Source: DASSLY01 sp035689185 (lineage in GTDB: Bacteria > Actinomycetota > Actinomycetes > Actinomycetales > Dermatophilaceae). Taken from it: a stretch of 36,282 bases of DNA. Both the position numbers and the translations under genes were made by a program. The notes under the pieces were generated by a model. That model ran no database searches. It saw only the letters and a program-made list of their open reading frames with translations, and had not been told where the DNA came from. Below, piece after piece: positions 25,413 through 32,318 of the stretch. Numbering within the stretch: position 1 is the stretch's first letter; the number at the start of each line of letters is the position of its first letter. The stretch covers positions 1 to 36,282 of the forward strand of contig DASSLY010000070.1 in assembly GCA_035689185.1 (NCBI GenBank). The letters run 5' to 3'.

Positions 25413-26444
25413 TCAGCCCGGCATCACCGGGTCCGCCTCGGACAGGAACAGCGCGAAGATCGCCGGCTGTGCCTGGACCAGCTCCAGCCGCCCGCCGTTC
25501 GACTCGGCCAGGTCGCGGGCCAGGGCCAAGCCGAGACCCGTGCTCTTGGCGGTGCTTACGGACCGCTCGAAGATGTGCGGGGCGATGTGCATCGGCACGC
25601 CCTCGCCCTGGTCGGTGACCTCCACCACGACCGACGGGCCGCTCCGGCGGGCGTGCACGTCCACCGTGCCCCGGCCGTGGGCCAGGGCGTTCTCGAACAG
25701 CGTCGACAGCACTTGGGACAGCGCCGCCGTGGTCGCCTTGACCATCAGCCCCCGCTCACCGTGGACCCGGACGCTGCGGCGGGCCGACTCGAACGCCGGC
25801 TGCCACTCCTGCTGCAGCGCGGCGATGACGGTGTCCAGGGACACCGACGGGGACGGCGCGTCGTGCCCGCGTCGCGCCCGGGCGAGCAGGTCGTCGACCA
25901 CCTTGGTGAGCCGCTCCACCTGGGCGATGGCCACCGTGGCCTCCTCCTGGACGACGACGGGGTCGTCGGTGACCGAGATCTCCTCCAACCGCATGAGCAG
26001 CGCCGTCAGCGGAGTCCTCAGCTGGTGTGAGGCGTCGGAGGCGAAGTCACGTTCGGAGGCAAGGGAACGAGTCAGCTGCTGCGCGCTGCGGGACAGCACG
26101 TGCGAGACCCGGTCGACCTCCTCGATGCCGGTGACCAGGGGGCTGAACCGGGACTCACCGGCGCCGAGCCGCTCGGCCCGGTCTGCCAGCTCCCCCATCG
26201 GCTCCGCGAACTTGCGCGCCCGCGACGAGGCGACGAGGACCCCCGCGCCGACCGCGAGCAGCGACAGCAGGACAAGAACGCCGAACATGACGACGATCGG
26301 TGCTGCCGCACGATTGTGGACCCAGCGACTGAGCCGGTCCGGATCGGTGAGCACCCAGCCGACGAGCAGTAGCGACGGAACGACGACGATGACGACCGAC
26401 AGGACGACGGCGACCAGGGTCGAGCGAACCAGCTGCTTGCGCAT
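25413..26444 (-). CDS. HAMP-HisKA sensor histidine kinase (OmpR partner)
   Basis: 343 residues. Two membrane helices (about 9-32 and 49-72) flank a short extracytoplasmic loop of some 17 residues, too small for a typical sensor domain. A HAMP region (73-125) follows, then the phosphoacceptor H140 in DASHQLRTPL, the N box with N252 in LFENALAHG, the G1 box DQGEG at 278-282, and STGLGLALARDL as G2. It autophosphorylates and passes phosphate to the regulator encoded 30 bases upstream in the same operon. The last residues are short and end just after the ATPase domain. The signal is unknown. Confidence 0.93.
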   Translation of the reverse strand: MRKQLVRSTLVAVVLSVVIVVVPSLLLVGWVLTDPDRLSRWVHNRAAAPIVVMFGVLVLLSLLAVGAGVLVASSRARKFAEPMGELADRAERLGAGESRFSPLVTGIEEVDRVSHVLSRSAQQLTRSLASERDFASDASHQLRTPLTALLMRLEEISVTDDPVVVQEEATVAIAQVERLTKVVDDLLARARRGHDAPSPSVSLDTVIAALQQEWQPAFESARRSVRVHGERGLMVKATTAALSQVLSTLFENALAHGRGTVDVHARRSGPSVVVEVTDQGEGVPMHIAPHIFERSVSTAKSTGLGLALARDLAESNGGRLELVQAQPAIFALFLSEADPVMPG

Positions 26445-26474
26445 CGACGAGCGGGGGCAGGGGGGCGAGCCGGC

Positions 26475-27152
26475 TCAGACCGGCTCGAGCCGTTCGAAGC
26501 GAAAACCGACACCGCGCACGGTGGAAATGTAGCGGGGCTGCGCCGCGTCGTCACCCAGCTTGCGGCGGAGCACCGAGATGTGCATGTCCAGGGTCTTGGT
26601 CGACCCGAACCAGGCGGTCTCCCAGATCTCGCGCATGAGCTGCTCCCGGGAGACGACCTTGCCCTGCTCGCGCACGAGCACCCGCAACAGGTCGAACTCC
26701 TTGGCGGTGAGTTGCAGCTCCTGGTCGTTGAGGAAGACCCGACGCGCGTCCTGGTCGATGCGAACCATGGCGCCGTCGAGGGTTGTCTCGTTGGCGTGCC
26801 GGCGCAGCAGCGCCCGGACCCGGGCGAGCAGCTCGGCCAGTCGGAACGGCTTGGTCACGTAGTCGTCGGCGCCGGCGTCCAGACCGACCACCGTGTCCAC
26901 CTCGTCCGCGCGGGCGGTGAGGATGAGGACCGGCACGGCGCGGCCATCCGCACGGATCCGGCGGCAGACCTCCAAGCCGTCCAGGCTGGGCAGACCGAGG
27001 TCCAGGACCACCAGGTCGGGCCCGTCGTTCGCGGCCTCCAGGGCGCCCCGGCCGTCGGCTCGGACGTCCACGTCATACCCCTCGCGCCGCAGCGCGCGGG
27101 CCAGCGGCTCGGAGATGGCCGTGTCGTCCTCGGCCAACAGCACACGCGTCAT
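26475..27152 (-). CDS. OmpR/PhoB-family response regulator
   Basis: 225 residues. The receiver domain has D9-D10, phosphoacceptor D51 in VVLDLGLPSLDG, T79 and K101 (VTKPF). The winged-helix domain at about 128-222 shows LTAKEFDLLRVLV, VVSREQLMREIW and TLDMHISVLRRKLG, ending with YISTVRGVGFRFE, a textbook OmpR-type effector. It is followed by the kinase gene 30 bases downstream. TAAGAT at 27159-27164 (minus) ends 6 bases before the ATG, and there is no Shine-Dalgarno, so a leaderless start is likely and the pair has a promoter separate from the upstream enoyl-CoA hydratase. Confidence 0.95.
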   Translation of the reverse strand: MTRVLLAEDDTAISEPLARALRREGYDVDVRADGRGALEAANDGPDLVVLDLGLPSLDGLEVCRRIRADGRAVPVLILTARADEVDTVVGLDAGADDYVTKPFRLAELLARVRALLRRHANETTLDGAMVRIDQDARRVFLNDQELQLTAKEFDLLRVLVREQGKVVSREQLMREIWETAWFGSTKTLDMHISVLRRKLGDDAAQPRYISTVRGVGFRFERLEPV

Positions 27153-27158
27153 GACGAC

Positions 27159-27164
27159 ATCTTA
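27159..27164 (-). promoter_or_regulatory. -10 box of a leaderless promoter for the OmpR-type regulator
   Basis: TAAGAT on minus ends 6 bases before ATG 27152. It lies in the 28-base gap after the enoyl-CoA hydratase stop, in a locally AT-richer stretch. Confidence 0.5.
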
Positions 27165-27180
27165 GGCAATCTGGCTCAAA

Positions 27181-27975
27181 TTACGTAGCCGGCCATTGTG
27201 GGGCGCGTCTCTGTACGAACGCAAGCACACCCTCGACTCGGTCGGCGGAGAATGCGGTGGCCCGCCAGCACGCGTCCTCGACCTCCAGCCCGGCCGCCAG
27301 CTCCAGGTGAACGCCGCGCCGCATGGCCCGCTTCGCCTGCCGGACCGCCACCGGGGAGTTCGAGGCGACCTCCTCCGCCACGGCGAGCGCCCGCTGCCGG
27401 GCAGTGCCGTCGGGCACAACCTCGTCGACCACTCCGAGCGCCAGCGCGTCGGCGGCCGCCAGCCGTCGTCCGGTGAAGATCATCGACGCCGCCCGGGACC
27501 ACCCGATCCGCCGGGTCAGCAGCTGGGTGCCGCCGCCCCCGGGGATGACCCCGACGGTCACCTCCGGCAGCCCGACGACGGCCGACCTGGCGGCCACGAC
27601 CAGGTCGCAGCCCAGCGCGATCTCCAGCCCGCCACCGAGCGCGTACCCCTCCACGGCCGCGACCGCCGGCATCGGCAGGGACAGCACCGCGGCGTATGCG
27701 GCGCGCGTCACCGGCCGTTGGTGGGCCAGTTCCTCGTCGCTGAGTCCGGCGCGCTCCTTCAGGTCCGCGCCGACGCAGAACGCCTTGGTGCCACTGCTGG
27801 ACAGCACCACGGCCCGGACCGTCCCATCCGCCGCCACCTTCTCGCAGGCCGACGTCAGGTCCCGGGCCAACGCGGTGGAGACCGCGTTCAGCGCCGATGG
27901 CCGGTCCAGGACCACCTCCGCGACCACCCCTCCCTCCCCGTGCCTGTGCACGCGGACTAGCGCCTCACCGGTCAT
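27181..27975 (-). CDS. enoyl-CoA hydratase/isomerase (crotonase family)
   Basis: 264 residues from ATG 27975, chosen because GGGAGGA lies a few bases upstream and the domain starts right there; the open frame itself extends further. The oxyanion-hole segments are AFCVGADLKE and VEGYALGGGLEIALGCDL. Both catalytic glutamates expected for a hydratase are present, in GGLE and in LPEVTVGVIPGGGGTQLL. It should hydrate trans-2-enoyl-CoA in the cytoplasm, though crotonase-family substrates vary. Its 5' end overlaps the end of the adenylate cyclase gene by 11 bases, so the two are translationally linked. Confidence 0.9.
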   Translation of the reverse strand: MTGEALVRVHRHGEGGVVAEVVLDRPSALNAVSTALARDLTSACEKVAADGTVRAVVLSSSGTKAFCVGADLKERAGLSDEELAHQRPVTRAAYAAVLSLPMPAVAAVEGYALGGGLEIALGCDLVVAARSAVVGLPEVTVGVIPGGGGTQLLTRRIGWSRAASMIFTGRRLAAADALALGVVDEVVPDGTARQRALAVAEEVASNSPVAVRQAKRAMRRGVHLELAAGLEVEDACWRATAFSADRVEGVLAFVQRRAPQWPAT

Positions 27976-29176
27976 CGGTTCCTCCCTCGGCATCGGCACG
28001 TCGCTGCCCGTCGATCGCCCTCGCGGCCCAGCCGCCGACCCCGCTACCCCTGCGACCCCGGCTGACCCGGCTGACCGTCCACGGAATGACCGGCCCGATC
28101 CCGCGCAAGCTGCGTGGCCGGCCGGCACCGACCTGCAGGCCGGCGACTCCCTGCAGTCCCGCCGCGGTAGCCGCGTCCACCAGCACGGCCCGGGGCCGGG
28201 CGATGGACGTGAGCCGGCTGGCCCGGTTCACGGTCGTGCCGAAGACGTCCCCGAGCCGGGAGATGACGTTGCCGGTGGCCACGCCGACGCGCAGGTCGGG
28301 CAACAGGTCGTCAGCTGCCATTGCCTCGACCAGGTCCAGCCCGATCTCGGCTGCCGACGCAGGCTCCTGGCTCAGGTACATCACCTCGTCGCCCACGGTC
28401 TTGACCACCTGGCCGCCGTGGGCGGTGACCACGTCGGAGGCCAGCGCCTCGAACCGCTGCACGATGGCGGCCAGCCGTCGCTCGCTGCTTTGCCGCACCA
28501 GCCGGGTGAACGACACCAGGTCGGCGAACCCGACCGTTCGGACCAGCCCCGGACGCTCCGCGGTCCCGCCCGAGTTCTCACCGTCGAGCGGCGCGTCGGC
28601 GACCATCCGGCCCAGGGCGGCCGCGAGGTGCCGGCGCCAGGCGTAGATCACCAGCGGTTCCAGCTCGTCGGCCAGGTTGGCCAACCGCATCGCCGCCTCC
28701 AGCGCCGCGGCCTGGTCGGGCACCCCCGCCGTGTCCTCCTCGGCGGCGTCCGCTCCCAGCTTGGCGGTGGCGACCAGCTCGGCCATCAGGTGGGCCTGCC
28801 ACACCGCCAGCCGGTCGGTGGTCCGCGCCACAGCCCTGGTCATCGCCAGCGCGGTCGCCTCGTCGAGCTCCTGCTTGCGGACCAAGGACACGACGCCGCG
28901 CAGCGCCAGCAGGTCCGCGGAAGTGAACCGGATCTCCTCGTCCGCGACCACCGGGAACCCCAGGGCCCGCCAGAACCGCCGCGCGCTCAACAGCGACACC
29001 GAGGCCGCCGTGCTGATGTCTCGGCGGCGCAACGTGCGCCGCTGGCCGAGCAGCCTGGCCTCGACGGCGTCCAGCACCGCGGTCAGGTCCGGCGCCGAGC
29101 CGGTCCCGCCCGGTTCGCGCTCGGCGGCCGCAGGCTCTCGCCGCGGGGGCACCCGGTGCCGACCGCTGCGCTCCAT
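27965..29176 (-). CDS. class III adenylate cyclase with N-terminal regulatory domain (Rv1264-like)
   Basis: 403 residues from ATG 29176. Residues about 32-200 match the regulatory domain of Rv1264-type cyclases (RRFWRALGFPVVADEEIRFT, an all-helical autoinhibitory unit known to confer pH sensitivity in that enzyme). The catalytic domain (about 210-375) keeps the full residue set: metal-binding D219 (FADLVSF) and D263 (VGDEV), adenine-selecting K259 and D310 (GDVFG), and transition-state N317 and R321 (TVNRASRL). It should therefore make cAMP in the cytoplasm. CATGAT ends 6 bases before the ATG, a possible leaderless -10. The 3' end overlaps the enoyl-CoA hydratase start. Confidence 0.9.
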   Translation of the reverse strand: MERSGRHRVPPRREPAAAEREPGGTGSAPDLTAVLDAVEARLLGQRRTLRRRDISTAASVSLLSARRFWRALGFPVVADEEIRFTSADLLALRGVVSLVRKQELDEATALAMTRAVARTTDRLAVWQAHLMAELVATAKLGADAAEEDTAGVPDQAAALEAAMRLANLADELEPLVIYAWRRHLAAALGRMVADAPLDGENSGGTAERPGLVRTVGFADLVSFTRLVRQSSERRLAAIVQRFEALASDVVTAHGGQVVKTVGDEVMYLSQEPASAAEIGLDLVEAMAADDLLPDLRVGVATGNVISRLGDVFGTTVNRASRLTSIARPRAVLVDAATAAGLQGVAGLQVGAGRPRSLRGIGPVIPWTVSRVSRGRRGSGVGGWAARAIDGQRRADAEGGTDDR

Positions 29177-29224
29177 GTGCGCATCATGCCGCGTCGGCAG
29201 CGCGGGGGTCACGGGTCGCACCCG

Positions 29225-30079
29225 CTACGGCTTCGCGGGGCCGCGCGCGTGCTGGATGTCGCCCGCCGCATACCGGGTGGTGCCGCCGGGCCGGCGTAGG
29301 ACCAACCGGCCGTCGTCGTCGACCGCGACGGCGGCACCGGGGGCCGCCGGCCCGTCCGGGAGGTGGACGGTGACCTGAGTGCCGATGGTGGCGCACCGCG
29401 CCCGGTATGCCGCCCGGCCGGCTTCCAACGCGGGCCCGCCGGCGAGCCAGCCGGCGACCAGGTCGGCCAGCCGGCGCAGGTATGCGGCGAGCAGCCGCTC
29501 CACGCCGAACGAGGCGGCACCGCACAGCGCCAGCGACGTCGCCGTGGGCACGGGCAGCTCGTCCCGCCGGTGGCTGAGGTTGAGGCCGGCGCCGGCGACG
29601 GCCACCGGCGCAGCCCCGGCCATCTCGACCAGGACGCCGGCGACCTTCCCCCAGGCATCGCCGGGCGCAGCGTGGGCATCGGGGGCCTCGGGGTCACCAT
29701 AGGCATCGGGGCGACGGCGGGCGAGCACGTCGTTGGGCCACTTCAGAGCGGCAGCCACGCCGGTCACCGAGCCGACGGCCTCGCACATGGCCAGGCCCGT
29801 GAGCAGCGGCAGCCAGGCCCAGTCCTGAGGCCGGGCGGCAGGAGCTGGGACGACGACGGAGATCGCTGCCGAGCGACCCGCGGCCGACTCCCAACTGCGG
29901 TCCAGCCGACCCCGGCCGGCACGCTGGTGGCCCGCGGCGACCACCCGCCATACCTCTGGGCGTCGAAGCGCCTCAGCGTTGGTGGAGTCGATGCTGTCAT
30001 GGACCTCCGGGGGCGCCCACGGGGTGCCGTCCAGCAGCTGCCGCAGCACGGCCGCGTCCAGCCACGCGCCCGAGGTCAA
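29225..30079 (-). CDS. birA: biotin--[acetyl-CoA-carboxylase] ligase
   Basis: 284 residues, with no N-terminal DNA-binding domain, so a monofunctional ligase. HDSIDSTNAEA at 27-37, the biotin/AMP loop AGRGRLDRSW (54-63), KWPNDVL (113-119) and KVAGVLVEM (145-153) are the family marks, followed by a small SH3-like C-terminal domain. It activates biotin with ATP and attaches it to acyl-CoA carboxylases. Residues 120-143 are an Asp/Ala/Pro-rich insert where other ligases have a short turn; its DNA contains three GGCATCG copies spaced by multiples of three. The start codon appears to be TTG, with AGGGA about 9 bases before it. Confidence 0.9.
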   Translation of the reverse strand: MTSGAWLDAAVLRQLLDGTPWAPPEVHDSIDSTNAEALRRPEVWRVVAAGHQRAGRGRLDRSWESAAGRSAAISVVVPAPAARPQDWAWLPLLTGLAMCEAVGSVTGVAAALKWPNDVLARRRPDAYGDPEAPDAHAAPGDAWGKVAGVLVEMAGAAPVAVAGAGLNLSHRRDELPVPTATSLALCGAASFGVERLLAAYLRRLADLVAGWLAGGPALEAGRAAYRARCATIGTQVTVHLPDGPAAPGAAVAVDDDGRLVLRRPGGTTRYAAGDIQHARGPAKP

Positions 30080-30148
30080 CGCCCGGTCCCTTCGGCCCGA
30101 ACCGACCGGGGCCGGGCGTCGCCGTGATCACCAGCGGAACCCGATCCG

Positions 30149-30631
30149 CTACTCGGGCAGCACCAGGTGGAGCACGTCGTTGTCGGTTGTCGTGTCGGTG
30201 CCGTGGACGACCAGTTCGCCGTGGGCGCCCTGGTAACTGCCGGTGCCACCGGTGACGGCCATCCGGATCGAGCTGAAATCGGTCGCTCCCTGCAACGTGA
30301 CCTGGCCCTTGCTCAACACCAGCGTCCCGACGCACTGGAACTCAAAGGCCGGCGGACCGTGGATGGCGGTGCACTGCAGCGTATCGTGCCCGATCCGACG
30401 GCCCCCCTGGAACAGGGTCTCCTGCTCGATGACGGAGTCCCCGACGCTGTTGCCGGGCTTCCCCACGTCGATGATGACATTGGGCGTGAGCTCCTTCGCC
30501 GCGAATCTGCGCGTGACCTCTCGCGGTTCGTCGGACGCTGAGGGCCCGCCGGGCCGGCTGGGATAGGTTTCGCAGATGACCGACGACAACTCCAGCCGCA
30601 CGGACGGCGCCGCCGTGACCCGGCCGGCCAC
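30149..30631 (-). CDS. allene oxide cyclase-like barrel protein, start uncertain
   Basis: The longest frame gives 160 residues from GTG, but the first 30 or so overlap the start and promoter of the divergent DUF885 gene and look non-natural. The core, about residues 50-160, has the pattern of bacterial allene-oxide-cyclase-barrel (dirigent-like) proteins: NSVGDSVIEQETLF, GRRIGHDTLQCTAI, FQCVGTLVLSKGQVTLQG and MAVTGGTGSYQGAHGELV. Relatives usually carry a signal peptide, and none is visible here. Either the start is internal and unusual, or the 5' end has been lost. Function unknown; it lies 69 bases upstream of birA on the same strand. Confidence 0.5.
   Translation of the reverse strand: MAGRVTAAPSVRLELSSVICETYPSRPGGPSASDEPREVTRRFAAKELTPNVIIDVGKPGNSVGDSVIEQETLFQGGRRIGHDTLQCTAIHGPPAFEFQCVGTLVLSKGQVTLQGATDFSSIRMAVTGGTGSYQGAHGELVVHGTDTTTDNDVLHLVLPE
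30564..30569 (+). promoter_or_regulatory. -10 box of a leaderless promoter for the DUF885 gene
   Basis: TAGGTT ends 6 bases before ATG 30576, and no ribosome binding site is present. It lies inside the longest reading of the divergent barrel-protein frame. Confidence 0.5.
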
Positions 30632-32264
30632 CGAGCTCGACCGCCTCGCCGACGCCTACTTCGACGCCGACTGCGCGCTGCACCCGATCGCCGCGACCCA
30701 CATGGGCGTGGCCGGCCACGACACCGAGCTGGACGACTTCTCCCCCGCGGGGCGGGCCGAGGGCGCCAAGCTGCGGCGAGCCACCCTGGCCCAGCTGGAC
30801 CACGTGCCCGTCGTCGACGACGTGGACGCGGTCACCCTGTCGGCGATGCGCGAACGGCTGGGGCTGGAGGAGGAACTCGACGCCGCCGGGCTGGACCAGA
30901 CCTACCTCAACGTCATCGCCTCACCGCTGCAGGAGGTGCGGTCGGTGTTCGACCTGATGGGCACCGGCAGCGCAGCGGACCGGCACACGTTCGCCGCCCG
31001 GATGGACCAGGTGCCCGCCGCGCTGGACCGGTGGGTCGAGACCCTGCTGGCGGCGCGCGACGACGGCGACGTGGCTGCGGCCCGGCAGGTGAGGGCCTGC
31101 ATCGAGCAGTGCCGCGAGTTCACCGGTGCTGACGGGTACTTCAGCACCGTCCTGGCCGACGTCGAATCCGATCCTGGCGGCGAGCTGGCCGCCGCGGTGG
31201 CGCGCGCCGCCGCGGCATACGAGCAGCTGGGTCGCACCCTGGAGGAGCAGGTGCTGCCGCACGCACGGTCCGGGGACGCGTTCGGCCGGGAGCGCTACCA
31301 GTTGCTGTCCCGCTACTTCCTCGGGGCGACCGTGGACCTGGAGGAGACCTATGCCTGGGGACAGGCGGAGGTGGCCCGGCTGGCGCAGGAGATGGCGACG
31401 ACGGCAGACAAGGTCAAGAGCGGCGCCACGGTGCCGGAGGCGATCGCCTACCTGGACGACGACCCGGCATACCGGCTGGAGGGGACCGAGGAGCTGCAGG
31501 CCTGGATGCAGGGCAAGGCCGAGGAGTCCATCGCCGAGCTGTCCGGGAGCCACTTCGACATCCCCGCGCCGATCCGGCGGATCGAGTGCCGGATCGCCCC
31601 GACCCACACCGGCGGGATCTACTACACCGGGCCGAGCGAGAACTTCAGCCGGCCGGGGCGGATGTGGTGGTCGGTTCCCCGCGGGGTCACCTCGTTCGGC
31701 ACCTGGCGGGAGCTCACGACGGTCTACCACGAGGGCGTTCCTGGCCACCACCTGCAGGTTGCCCAGACGGTGTACCGCTCGCAGACGCTGAACCGGTGGC
31801 GCCGGATGGGGTGTTGGGTGTCCGGGCACGGGGAGGGCTGGGCGCTGTATGCCGAGCGGCTGATGGAGGAGCTCGGCTTCATGGACGATCCCGGGAACCG
31901 GCTGGGTCTGCTCGCCAGCCAGTCCCTGCGGGCCGCCCGGGTCGTGCTCGACATCGGGGTGCACTGCGGCATGCCGGCGCCAGAGGAGGTCGGCGGCGGC
32001 GAGTGGGACTACGACAAGGCCTGGAGCTTCCTCAGCTCGCACGCCTATATGGCCGAAGGCTTCCTGCGCTTCGAGCTGGACCGCTACCTGGGCTGGCCGG
32101 GCCAGGCCCCGTCGTACAAGATCGGCGAGCGGCTGTGGCTGCAGCTCCGGGACGAGGCCGCCGCGCGGGCAGGCGACGCCTGGGACGTGACGGTGTTCCA
32201 CCGCAAGGCGCTGGACGTGGGCAGTGTCGGCCTGGACACTCTGCGCGAGGCGGTGCTGCGCTGA
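30576..32264 (+). CDS. DUF885 family protein, putative metal-dependent hydrolase
   Basis: 562 residues, the usual DUF885 length, mostly helical. The hallmark HEGVPGHHLQ at 385-394 (E386, H391, H392) resembles a zinc-peptidase site and is followed by the family's SGHGEGWALYAERLMEELGF. IAPTHTGGIYYTGPSENFSRPG and the C-terminal YLGWPGQAPSYKIGERLWLQLR are also typical. There is no signal peptide, so it should be cytoplasmic. Carboxypeptidase-like activity is often suggested for the family but is not established. The ATG follows a -10 box by 6 bases. The antiporter gene begins 54 bases downstream on the same strand. Confidence 0.88.
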   Translation: MTDDNSSRTDGAAVTRPATELDRLADAYFDADCALHPIAATHMGVAGHDTELDDFSPAGRAEGAKLRRATLAQLDHVPVVDDVDAVTLSAMRERLGLEEELDAAGLDQTYLNVIASPLQEVRSVFDLMGTGSAADRHTFAARMDQVPAALDRWVETLLAARDDGDVAAARQVRACIEQCREFTGADGYFSTVLADVESDPGGELAAAVARAAAAYEQLGRTLEEQVLPHARSGDAFGRERYQLLSRYFLGATVDLEETYAWGQAEVARLAQEMATTADKVKSGATVPEAIAYLDDDPAYRLEGTEELQAWMQGKAEESIAELSGSHFDIPAPIRRIECRIAPTHTGGIYYTGPSENFSRPGRMWWSVPRGVTSFGTWRELTTVYHEGVPGHHLQVAQTVYRSQTLNRWRRMGCWVSGHGEGWALYAERLMEELGFMDDPGNRLGLLASQSLRAARVVLDIGVHCGMPAPEEVGGGEWDYDKAWSFLSSHAYMAEGFLRFELDRYLGWPGQAPSYKIGERLWLQLRDEAAARAGDAWDVTVFHRKALDVGSVGLDTLREAVLR

Positions 32265-32318
32265 CCTGAGCATCGTCCCGGCCACCTCCCGCGCGGCGGC
32301 CTTTGACAAGATCACCGG

